This document shows, in pieces, positions 10,930-21,178 of a DNA stretch of 64,000 bases (its first letter is position 1; every line of letters begins with the position of its first letter). This DNA comes from Hansfordia pulvinata (taxonomy: Eukaryota; Ascomycota; Sordariomycetes; Xylariales): NCBI GenBank assembly GCA_006538405.1, contig BJKQ01000002.1, positions 2,542,001 to 2,606,000 of the forward strand. The letters run 5' to 3'. The notes under the pieces were generated by a model, which had not been told where the DNA came from, did not search any database, and saw only the letters and a list, made by a program, of their open reading frames with translations. A program made the position numbers and the translations under genes.

Positions 10930-12483
10930 GCGATACGGGGCATACTCGCCACTTGTTCTTATTTCATTTTAATGTTCTTTTTTTTTTCCCCCGGTCCCTC
11001 TTCCTTTTCTTACTCTTAATCATGGGATATCTGGTTTACACTCAAAATGATGACGACACAGCGAAGGCGTTTTGATGGGTTTCTTGTTTTTTCTTTCCTT
11101 CTAAGGATTCCTTTGGTCTAGGGATCTTGGGCTCACGGCAGAGCATGGTCATATTTGGTTGGGATACAAGCACAGCATTTGCATTTACGACGCGACAACG
11201 AGGATTCGGAAGATCGAGTAAACACGTCACGGAAGCATCAGGACAGGACGGAGATTGGTTACACATAGAATGGACATTTGGCGCACGCTCTTGACGCGCC
11301 GGCGCTGGACAGACACCGCGCCAAGAGGAGGACACGAAAGATATTTGGACGGACCGGGACGCACAGCAAGCAGAGTCCTGTTAATAATGGCAGTACATAG
11401 GCGGCTCCGATTACCGTAGGTAGCACTCACCCAAGACAACTGAGAAAGACCCCTACCACATCACGAAACCCATCATGCTGTGAAACCTGTCGTGCACATA
11501 ATCCCGAGTCGGGCCGCAAATATCCTACTGCACACGGAAACCTAACCTCACGACTACCCGCGTCTATAGGCGCGCAGAACCTGCCACCCCCAGTACGACA
11601 TTGGATGACGGCTCCCTCTAGCCTTTTCCCCGCGGGAGGGTAAATCCGCGCAATCCAGACCCGTGCGGCTCTTCGCGCAGAGCCTATTCATCCTGCTCAC
11701 GGGCGTACAAGAGAAAAGATATCCCGCGTTGGCGTGCTGCATGCAACCACGCGCATGTCTTTCGTCCGCTCGCATTGATCCATTAGGTATCTAGGTAGTT
11801 TGTGAATACCTACTGTACCTACTCGTACTGTCCGCTTGATAAGGAGGCATCCCGTTGAGAGGTCGATCGAGTTTGGTCAGGTCGCGCATGCGTGCGTGCG
11901 AAGGCACTGAGGTCCGCGCACCTGTGCTGATGATGTCTCTTCAATCCACGTTCTACGTAGATAAGGAGGTATGTATGTACTCGTACCTGAGTCGTTACCT
12001 ACCTACCTACTAGTTCTTGTGTCGGAATTCTCCGATTGGCTCAGGATGGAACGGAGGTGGTGTGAGGTTCAATACCGGGCCTCTCGGCCTCTCGGCGTGC
12101 GGTCAACTTTGATGTGCAGCCCTGCGTGGTAGAACAGGAAGGTACCTCACAGAGACTGGTTGCCTCCTAGGGCGGGGTGGCGTGCCCCGTTTCCGTTGCG
12201 CCCGGGTGCGTCCCGACCACCGGCGGTGCCCCTCCTGTCCGCGGGGCACATCGGATCCACCGTACCTACCTTAGGTACTTGTGTAGGTAGATACATTCAA
12301 AGTGGGATGGGTTAGACCTCCCGTCCATGTTGTATTTGTCCACATCCCATACATCACCACCAGTACGAAGATAATCGCCCACAAAGGAGCCTTCACGGAG
12401 AACGCACCGAGCCAGTCCGACGAGATAAGGAACCGGAAGGGGAGGGAAAAAACAAATAAACTGAGAGATAGAACATCCCAACA
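10930..12483. other. 1.55 kb intergenic region, no gene seen
   Basis: Holds the PLC-like 3' UTR (T-rich after 10970), two TACTCGTA motifs (11820, 11978), runs of ACCTACCTA and GGTACTTGTGTAGGTA words (11790-12010, 12262-12292), and the promoter of the small thiamine-binding protein gene. Confidence 0.55.
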
Positions 12484-13253
12484 ATGTCGCACTACAAGGC
12501 CCTGGCGACGCCCGAGCGGTGCTACGCCGACTTCTGCCTGATCCCGGTGCGCAAGCCCCCGTCCCAGTATTCCGATGGTAATCCATCCGTGAATACAGGA
12601 GAGCGACGAGCAGGAGACCAAGCAAAACAGTACCAAGACACTGGCTGACCTGGACAGGTCGGCACGGGCAGCGCCTCGGTGGCCGAGGAGGTGGCCGAGG
12701 TCCAGAAGTTGCTGGCGGCCAGCGGCCTGCGCTACACGATGCACTCTGCCGGCACCACGGTCGGTACGTCTCCCTCTTCTTCTAGTTCTTCTGATTCTTG
12801 ATCTTTCCTCCGTCTTTCTGCACCCCTCTGCTGCCCTTGTCCGCGAGTATTGCTCGGCCCAAGCGAGGTCCGGAAAGGCTTATGACACGACTTGTCGACC
12901 TGCTCCACCTGCTTGGCTCCGTGGCTCTCCGCTCCGTCCTCGGAAGGGCCAAGAGTCATATACATATATATCACTTTTGCTGACCATACCTCAAAACCCC
13001 CCTTCAACCCCGGAACCAACAGAGGGCTCGTGGGACGACGTCATGCGCGTCATCGGCCAAGCCCACAGCGCCGTCCACGCCCGGGGCGTCGCTCGCGTCC
13101 AGAGCTCCATGCGCGTCGGCTCGAGGTAGGTTCCCTCCCTTTGCTGCTCCTTGACCATTGCACTGACGACGATCTGGCGGCCAAAGAACCGACAAATCCC
13201 AGACCGCCGAGGACAAGGTGAAGCGCGTCGAGCAGCTGCTGGCCAAAGAGTAA
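12484..13253 (+). CDS. ECM15: Thiamine-binding MTH1187/YkoF-type protein (Ecm15-like, UPF0045)
   Basis: A 112-residue cytosolic protein with a ferredoxin-like fold, related to yeast Ecm15 and bacterial/archaeal MTH1187, proteins shown or proposed to bind thiamine. Exons are 12484-12546, 12658-12763, 13023-13135 by line blocks corrected to 13023-13125, and 13187-13253; introns are 111, 259 and 61 bp. Family hallmarks are FCLIPVGTGSASVAEEVAEV, the YTMHSAGTTVEGSWDDVM segment and a short C-terminal helix. The first donor is a non-consensus GTGCGC, chosen because it alone restores the IPVGTGS motif; a GGCTGAC branch site precedes its acceptor. The gene converges on the CCDC47-like gene, with 405 bp between stop codons. 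Function in fungi is unproven. Confidence 0.87.
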
Positions 13254-13658
13254 ATCGCGTCTGCGCTGGCTCTTGCGAGGGTCACATCGTCGGCGACAAG
13301 GCAACGGCCTGTGTATCGGCCAGATACCAGCGACGGCATCTGGCATGCATTTCAGTCAGAGTGTCTTCATTACGAGACTTTTCGGTGGACAAACACAAGA
13401 GCTGTAATATAATATACAAAACATCATACCCCCTTGACAGCACGCCATTCAACCTCGTTACAAGCACTTGGGCCAAACGCGAGAATACCTGATCTCGGCC
13501 GTGCCGACCGTGCTCCCCCAGTGGACTGAAACCAGATCATAGTGTCACGCTCAGCTTTCCACCCGCAATGCCCCAAGCCTGGCAAGTCCAAGTCAATGTG
13601 CGTCGTGTCGTGGGATTCCCACGGGGAAGTTTCTCGCCCTCGAGCGACGGTGACGAGA
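13254..13658. other. Convergent intergenic spacer
   Basis: The 3' flanks of two convergent genes. An AT-rich stretch (13400-13430) may carry polyadenylation signals. No other feature seen. Confidence 0.5.
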
Positions 13659-15109
13659 CTAGCCACGCATCGTCTGCTTCTTGTTGGCCTTGCGAAGCTC
13701 CTTCTCCTTCTCCTTCTCCAGAAACTTCTTCTGGGCCTTGGCATCCAGGGCGTTCAGCTCCGCGTCGCGCTTGGCCTTGCGCGCCTTGTCACGCTCCTCG
13801 GCACGCTCCTCGGCCTTCTCCGTCTCGATCTGCTTGGTGATGGCCTTGATGTTGTCCTCGCGGACAATCTTCAGCTTGCGCGTGACATCGGCGCGGAAGT
13901 GGGCGTCGGCAACCAGCTGGTCGGTCAAACGGATGAAGTGAGACATGATCGGGAGCATGTCATCGTACGAGTTACCGGAAGGCAGGCGGTAGCGCAGGTA
14001 GAGTCGCTTGCGCGGGATCGTCTGGGCCAGGCTGGAAGTGTGCGATGCATGCGTCAGTACAAACAGGAAAACCCGAGCAGTGCGGATTACAGTGGTGCGC
14101 AACTCACGTCGTAGGTTTGTCAAGGGGCTGGTCGCTGATGATCAAGTAGTCGAAAAGGTCGCCGGCCTTCTTCACGGCCGCCACGAGCTCGTCGGTCAAC
14201 AGGGTGTTGGTGATCTCGGCGTTCTCGCTCATGACCGTAGCCCACACGGGCAGCTTGGAGTGGTCCTTGGTAGAGGTGATGGAAACGTCGTAGCGGTCCT
14301 CGCGCAGCTGCCTCATCTTGTTCTTGTTGACAATGGCCCAGACAAACCCGTCGTAGGAGCTCTTGTGGTCCTTGCCGCGGATCTCGGCGCCACCGGGGAT
14401 GGTGGGGACGATCTTTTCCTCCTTGCCGTCAAACGGATAGATGACGGCCTCGACTGCATCCTCAGGGGCCACAAAGGCCTGGACGAAAAAGCCAATGAGG
14501 AACTCCGCAGTGGCCATGAGAGGGTTGAAGCGCTTCTTGAGAGACAGCTTGACGTCCATGAAGGCAATGTTCAGGCGACCCGTGGCGTACGTGGAGTGCT
14601 CGAAGAGGCTCCTCTCGCGGAGCAGCTTCTCGGGAGACTGTGTCTCGGGGTCCTTGTCGTTAAAGCCGACGCGAGAGAACTCGGAGGCCAGGATGGGGGC
14701 ATTGGCGGTGACCCAGGCGCGAGCCTTGGAGCGGTTGGAGCGGGTGCCGATGAAGTGCAGGACGAAAATGACAACAGCGCAAGCGAGAATGATGCCCTCG
14801 GCCTTGAACTCGCTCAGGCTGTGCCGCTCGTGGATGTTGTACCACTTGGTCCACGGCGGGCGATCGGCGGCGGGCGCGCCGAAAGGGATGCTACCACTGC
14901 CGGCGGCATTGTTGCTGGTGCCAGCAGAAAAGTCGCCAAAGTCTGAAAGCACGCTGCCGTTAGCATTGAGCCTGCCAGGGCGTGCGCAAGGAGGTCACGC
15001 GCCGCGTGAGGCAATATTGGGCGATATGAGGACACATACCGGAGTCGCCGCCGGTCGACGGCGCCGCCTTGTCGCCTCCACCGAGGATGTTCTTGAGGAA
15101 GTCGCCCAT
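13659..15109 (-). CDS. CCDC47-like DUF1682 ER membrane protein
   Basis: A 425-residue homolog of CCDC47, in animals a subunit of the ER PAT chaperone complex that helps insert multipass membrane proteins. Exons on the minus strand are 15109-15040, 14942-14108 and 14031-13659; both introns are GT-AG (97 and 76 bp) and the joins keep frame (GGDS/DFGDF and KPTT/LAQT). Seen: a short N-terminus starting MGDFLKNIL, one membrane segment (about residues 73-89, GIILACAVVIFVLHFIG), the DUF1682 body with FEHSTYATGRLNIAFMDVKL and YDDMLPIMSHFIRLTD, and a strongly basic/acidic coiled-coil tail ending KANKKQTMRG. It lacks the long acidic signal-peptide region of the animal protein. It shares a 749 bp divergent promoter with the haspin gene. 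Confidence 0.9.
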
Positions 15110-15858
15110 GGTGCCAGGTAGCGGTGCAGTCTCGACACCTTTGCCCAGACAGACGATGGAGAGGTGGAGGAGAGGGAAACTTGAGAAGAGGGGGCAACGC
15201 GAATGTGAAGGCCGATTGGGAAAGGGTCGGGTCGAATCGCGAGCGCCTCCCACGGCGTACGCCAGTGCTCGTAAGAACACGACCAGGGAATCGGGTACGA
15301 GTGTACGAGGCAGGGGGCAGCTGGAGGTGCATGCGCTGCAGGGGCCAGCCTTTGGGTACTTTGCGTACTAGGGCGGCCGATATGCGCAGTCAGGTACAGT
15401 CCGGCCGATTCGCAGCTTTTCCAAGAAGAAGTACTCCGTACGAGCTGGAATGCCCCACTCGAGCTTCCCCATCCTTCCCACTGCTCGCGTCTTGCATCGC
15501 GCCTTCTAGAACCTGAGCCCAAGGGTCCCTGAATCGCGACTACGAGTAGAGCTAAGCCCCGTATTTCCTCATGATTGACCAATGAGCATTTTCATATCCA
15601 TGACCAAACCGGGGCTCGCCTATCGCATACAACGATACCATCGTGGCTGGAATGCGCCCACTGTGGCTGGCCCCGGCTCGTTGACGCGGCAACGCCGCTT
15701 TGCAGCGCCGGCGTTTGGGCCCAGCCACAAGCGACGCATGTAAACACATGACGACGCTCGAACTGAGGTCATCACCAAAATCTCAGCTCGCCATTTCTCA
15801 GCAGAAAGGAACCTCACACGCAACAGATCCGGCGCCAACACCCCCTTGTAATGGAAAA
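15110..15858. promoter_or_regulatory. Divergent promoter between CCDC47-like gene and haspin
   Basis: A bidirectional upstream region without a coding signal. It contains a CCAAT pentamer at 15579-15583 and one TACGAGTA motif at 15541-15548. No TATA box is obvious on either side. Confidence 0.5.
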
Positions 15859-15862
15859 ATGA
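15851..15862 (+). promoter_or_regulatory. Three-codon uORF overlapping the haspin start
   Basis: ATGGAAAAATGA: the uORF stop TGA overlaps the main ATG by two bases (ATGA at 15859-15862). If transcribed, this would favour termination-reinitiation control of haspin translation. Inference only. Confidence 0.45.
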
Positions 15863-17631
15863 CAAAGCCCACTGCCGTCCGCAAATATGGGAAACAACAC
15901 AAGAAGCCGCCTCCCACCCGCCTCTTCGCCGAGCTTCCCCAGACCCCGATCCGCAAAGCCAAGGCGCCCCTCAAGAGCCGAGATGAGGTCGCAGATTTGA
16001 CGGCCGAGCTCTCCGCGGTTAGAATCAAAGACGACCCCCCGTCGACAATCGAACCTCCTCCCTCGACCCCACGGCGCAGCACCAGAGCCTCGAAAGTCAG
16101 AGCACGGCCCGAAGAACCGATCACACTGCCCGAGACACCACAGCCTGAAGCTACGGCCGAGAAGACGGACGGAGCCCCGGTCGACAATGAGCCCCGGCCG
16201 GAACCGGAGGAGGAGGAGAAGGAGGAGGAGGAGGAGGAGCTCCGCGTCCTGTCCTGGGCGGAGCTGTGCCCGCCCGGGGACCGCATAGTCAAGATAGCGG
16301 AAGCGTCGTACGCCGAGGTGTACCGGGTGACCAACGAGCGGGGGACGAGCATCATCAAGGTGATCCGCCTGGAGTCGCCGATCAAGGCGCAGACGAGGGC
16401 GCAGCAGGCCTCGGGGCTGGTGGACGAGGAGCCGCGGCCGGAGAGCGACCTGGAGGGCGAGCTGCGCATCTCCGAGTGGCTCGCCGACATCCCCGGGTTC
16501 GTCGTCTACAAGGAGCGCTACCTGGTGTGCGGCCGGGCCTGCCGCGAGGTCCTCGAGACGCACCAGGCCTTCCACCGCCGCGCCAAGCGCCGCGACCCGG
16601 GCCGCCTGCAGTTCTACCCGTCGCCCAGCCGCTACCTGGACGGCACCAAGTTCCTCGTCGTCGAGCTCGGGACGCCGGGACCGCCCTCGAGGACTTTGCC
16701 CTCCAGTCCGCGGACCAGCTGTGGGACATCTTCTTCCACGCCGCCATCGCGCTGGCGCGGGCCGAGGCCCACGTCGAATTCGAGGTAGGTCTTGTCCGGC
16801 AGTCTCGGGAGGGGAAGGGCATTGTTTTCTTTTTTCTTCTTCTTCTTCTCCACATTCTTGCTAATTACTACTTATGATTTGCCTACAGCATCGAGACCTC
16901 CACGAAGGAAACCTCTGCATCCGCAAGACGGGCACCGCCGTGGCGCAAGAGGACAAAGATCGCTCCTCTTCCCGGTTCGGGTTCTCGGGCCTGGAGATCA
17001 CGATCCTGGACTACGGGCTGTCGCGGGCCAGCGCGGAGGTGGGGGCGCCGGGCGAGCCGGCCGTGACGGTGGCCTTCGACATGGAGCGGGACCTGGGGCT
17101 CTTCACCAGCGAGCACGCGCCGCAGTGTCAGGTCTACCGGCAGATGAGGTCCTTCCTGCTGCGGGGGACCGGGGCTGCCTGCCGCCCGAGAGGCACCGGG
17201 AGAGCTACGAGGAGGCGTCCGGCGGCGAGCCCGTCAGCTGGGCCGCGCACGAGCCGTACACCAACGTGCTCTGGCTGGCGTACATCTACCGGTACGCGGT
17301 GGCGCGCTTCGTCGGGGGCGCCCGGCGGCGGGAGGCGGCCGCGTTCGAGGCGGACACGGCGGAGCTGTGGCGGCACCTCGACCCGGAGGCGGACGGGGAC
17401 GTGTCGTCGTTTGGGAGCGCGAGCGAGGTTGTCTGCTTCGCCGTCGAGTCGGGCTGGATCCGGGAAGAGCAGCTCATGGGCGAGTGCCCGCGCGACGGGG
17501 CGGCCGACAGGTCGATCCTGTCGATCCTGAGCCGCAACGACGACGACGACGAAGGCGACAGTGTCGCGGATGTGTCGTTGCGCCGGTCTCCCAGGAGGAG
17601 ACGACAGCCTCCTCGGAAGCCGGCAGCCTGA
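15859..17631 (+). CDS. Haspin-type histone H3 Thr3 protein kinase (two apparent frameshifts)
   Basis: Atypical Ser/Thr kinase of the haspin family, which marks histone H3 at Thr3 in mitosis. Exons are 15859-16784 and 16889-17631 (intron 104 bp). The start at 15859 gives the fungal haspin-like N-terminus MTKPTAVRKYGKQ. A disordered Pro-rich region and an acidic run (about 16207-16240) precede the kinase domain. Visible are the ATP-site strand IAEASYAEVYRV, the lysine strand TSIIKVIRL, the catalytic loop HRDLHEGNL at the start of exon 2, and ITILDYGLSRA, the haspin replacement of DFG. The frame is lost at GGG 16669-16671 (VVELG then DAGTALEDF) and again at GGGGG 17163-17167 (SFLLRG then DRGCLPPE). 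Both behave as one missing G. With both restored the product is about 556 residues. A pseudogene is possible but the flanking sequence is well preserved. Confidence 0.85.
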
Positions 17632-17991
17632 CGCGGTTGTCTCTCTGTCCATTTCTTTTTATTCGTTTCCTTTCCCCCTGCAGCACAGAGGATTGGCCCG
17701 ATACTCGTACCTGGCACCTGGATATATCACATAGGAGGGGAGGCGGGAGACGGAGTTGGCTTGCATTTGCAGCGTTCATTGAATACCCGAGATAGAGGCG
17801 TACAAGTAGCTCGACAGGCATTTTTGCATTTCAGACACGATATGAACGAGTTCCGGTTAATTTGATAAGACAGCAAAATTGAAGTGCACCGCAGGCAGTC
17901 AGGTTCTCAACATCAGGTTCGTTACAGCTGATCCTGACCCGAAAGGTGGAGAGCAGAAAGTCAACCCAAGCTAAACCTTAAGCTAAGGTAC
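17632..17991. other. Spacer after haspin
   Basis: Haspin 3' flank, with one TACTCGTA motif (17702-17709). No gene seen. The base composition becomes AT-richer from about 17820. Confidence 0.5.
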
Positions 17992-18880
17992 CTAATCTTC
18001 GACGAATCTCAGTTCCTTCATCGGCTCCCAAGCTTTAGAGCCAAGATCCCCGTCATCATCAAAGCAAAGGAAACGCTGCTTCGTGATTTCCAAGTCACCC
18101 TTCGTTCGATATTCAACCTCTCTTAACAGGGGGAGCTTCTTCATGAAGTCGTTCACGGTCAACCTGTGCCAGGCTGTGTGTAAAGGCCCATGGCGCTCCT
18201 TCTCTTCCCGCCCAACGATTGCGAAATCAAGGGAACAAGTTTTCTCTTCTCGAGGTCGTCATCGAATAGCTTTTCCAGCTCTTCTTGTAGGTCCTCTGCC
18301 GGAGGAAAGGTGACGACCGTGTTGGCGTCTTTCGTGGCGCATAACCCGAAGCGTAGAAGCTGGAGAAGAACAAAAGGGCCGGTAAGCTTCATGAAAGACT
18401 TCGGAACAATGGTCTTGATTTATAAAGAATAGTTCTTCAGGATATTGGCAATCATGGAATAGAAAATTGGAAGGATCTGAAGAGAGTCTTGTAAAAGTTA
18501 ACGGCGTTGATGAGTTGGATAATTTTCGTCGTGTTATTACGTTGGGAGTCGTCTGCGATTCGGTGCCGTGAAATAGACCCCGTATTTAAGCCCTGGCGCC
18601 CCCTCTATATACTGTTCTTAAATCATTTCAGAGTTTCATGGTTACTTGACCCCGAGGTCCTTGAAATAAAATAGTTCAGGCTATCAGTCGCAATGAATAA
18701 TGCTATCAGTAGATATGGTTCGAGAACAGACTTCTTTTCCCCTTTAGAATGCATTCCTGATCCTTCCTCTTCGCCAGGATCAATCTCTCCGAGGACTTCC
18801 AGGGTAGAAGTGGACTCGTTGGGTGGTCTGCCATCACCTCGGAAGCCCAGGCCAGTCGCTTCCGATGCTCTTCCACGGAG
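17992..18880 (-). pseudogene. Decayed protein-coding gene, family unknown
   Basis: Minus-strand frames here read like ordinary protein but are broken. From upstream to downstream: a piece around 18610-18450 containing NNTTKIIQLINAVNFYKT; a piece in another frame containing ILPIFYSMIANILKNY, ended by a stop; a piece from about 18407 containing PKSFMKLTGPFVLLQLLRF and AEDLQEELEKLFDDDLEK; and a final piece (about 18260-17992) containing GPLHTAWHRLTVNDFMKKL and ending LRFVED with a proper stop. At least two changes of frame and one in-frame stop (TAA near 18410) separate them. Possible further remnants reach 18880. The island is clearly AT-richer than its surroundings. I do not recognise the family. 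It could also be a live multi-intron gene with sequencing errors. Confidence 0.5.
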
Positions 18881-19045
18881 CAACCCGGTCGTCGGGCTGA
18901 TCGTCTAGCTTCGGTCGTGGCACGGTCAGGAGATGCGTTGCCAAGGGACGTCATTTTGCCCCCATTGACATGCCCATCTCCTATTCGACAGACCATCTAC
19001 TTATACCTGGATTTGCCTGCATTATCACACCCCAGCCGTCGAAGA

Positions 19046-19060
19046 GGGGGGGGGGGGGGG
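19046..19060. repeat. Poly-G tract (15 nt)
   Basis: Uninterrupted G run in intergenic DNA. Confidence 0.9.
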
Positions 19061-19421
19061 TTGGTCTGTTTGAGCGTCCAGTCACCCAGGACCCGGCAGC
19101 GGCCTCGGGCGAGTGAGGCCTTACCCCTACCTGAACTGCTTGCCGCGATCATGTTGCCCAATGATGTGTGGCCGGGATGCGAACAGAGAGGCAGAGATAG
19201 CATCAGGCCATCACGGAGAGGACGAGGGTTCAGGGCTGTGGCCAAGGCTTGGCCCGCCAGCGCGAATGGCCACTCATGCGGGGGGGCCCGGCAGTTTGGG
19301 CTGTTGCATCGCGTGATTAACATTGCCGTAAGTGGACACAGCGCGCGAGGCCCTGTTACTCCATCACTGTTACGATATTTCTGTACGCAACGTCCGCTGG
19401 TGGTGGGCCGAATCTCCTCAG

Positions 19422-19446
19422 CCCCCCCCCCCCCCCCCCCCCCCCC
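19422..19446. repeat. Poly-C tract (25 nt)
   Basis: Uninterrupted C run; its true length is uncertain in any assembly. Confidence 0.9.
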
Positions 19447-21127
19447 TGTATGTTCGTCGGACATTGGATAGCCCTACGTTGGATTGATACCTGTTTTACT
19501 ATGACTCCCGGACAACCAGACTCCCAAAGAGAGCCTTCTGCCCGAGGGCCAAGAGAAAAGGGGGGAGGTCGAGGCCCGTGGTTCTGATCGCGGGGATCTC
19601 TCATGGATGGGACGTATATTCCATTTGCTCCCCACCTCTGCCCCGTCTTTTGAGCCACGCCCGCAGCCGTTGTCAGGCTTGGCTTTCCTGGGATGACCGG
19701 CGCTTAACAGGGCCAGATGGACGTGCGGTCGTGAATGAGCAAGAGCAAGACGACCTCGGTCGATTGCAGTGGGCCTCTCTCTTGTGGTGGACTTGGCTCT
19801 ACCACACCCACACCCTTGTCGGTTGTGGTCCAGATGCTCCTCTCCACTTCATCAATCCCCGGGGTTTGGTCTCCATCTCGCTCTCTCTATCCGTTCTTGG
19901 GTTTGTGACATGGAGGCGAGGGGCGGGGAGTCGTTGACCGATCTCCCCGTCCGCCCGCTGCGGACTTTACACTTACTCTTGTTTCTTCCCTGCGCTCAGC
20001 GCCCCTCAGAACAGGATGCGGGAGTACTGTGGCCCCGTGGCTCGGTTGTTTCGGAGGTTTGTGGGTGGCCTGTCTTCCTATTCTATCGCGCACCATGATC
20101 ACGGGACACTCTGCATGCTCGTACTCCATATCGACGACATCGTTGCTCATCTAAGCCCACTGCACGGCGCGCCATTGCGAAAGGCTCGGGTCTGGGCCGC
20201 GTGATGCCAAATAGCTCAGGACACTTGAGCTAGTACAGGTGGCTTCGCGTCGTCACGGCGAAAGAGAGCGGGATTTGTCACCCAGCTCCTCTCGTGTGAG
20301 CCGAAGCGGCCGTGCGATGCTGCTGCGGACAGGGCAAAGTCTGGAGGTAAGCAGCCATATACACCGGGGGGTGGGGGCAAACATGGAAGAGAACGTCAAC
20401 GTCCAGCCTGAGGTCCAGCATCTCCCCCTGGCCCGCTCTCACTCGTTATTTCCATTGCTTCCCGTTGGCTTACGGAGGTGTTTCTTTTTGTCCTCCCCTG
20501 TTGCCGGCCACGTGCCGGGGCCGCGCCTCGCAGAACGTGGGAACGAAGACCGCCGGCTCCGTGCATGGGAAGGCGGGATTCGGATTACGTAGGGGCTGCC
20601 ATTCATTGGCCGGGTCTGACGGGGGTCACTGTCTTGTATCTTCCGATTTTCAAGGCTGAGCTGACGCGTGATGTCGTCCTGGCGGCCGGATTCTAGCGAT
20701 GCATTTTCTAGAGACGCGGAAGGGCGGGGCTTTCATGTCGTTGCGTTCGGGTCGGGGTCGTGTTTTTTCCTTCTTTGTCCCTTGCGCCCTTCGTGTTCGT
20801 GTCACGCCACTCCACGCGAGCGGCTCGCAGGCACGAGCCGGGACGCGTCGTGGGTGAGACATGGGGCTGAGAAAAGGGGCCGGCAGAGGAGAGAATGAGG
20901 CGACATGCCGTTCCGCGATCGGAGGGCAGGATGGCGCCTTTCTTCAGGAGAGAACAACAACAGGAAAAGAGAAGGTTGAGCAGAAAGCCAGAGAGAACGG
21001 GTGCTCCTTTTTGCTCGAGGACGATTCCAGATGCACCTGTTTTCAATGAACGGGTTCTCATTGGCGCACGCGTACATCACACAGAAAGGGCATGGCGAGG
21101 TCCGGGCGCGTCTGCAGTCGGTCGGGG

Positions 21128-21178
21128 GTGGTGGTTGTGGTGGTGGTGGTGGTGGTGGTGGTGGTGGTGGTGGTGGTG
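21128..21178. repeat. (TGG)n trinucleotide repeat
   Basis: About 16 TGG units with one TTG interruption near the left end. It opens spurious poly-Val/Gly/Thr frames. Confidence 0.93.
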
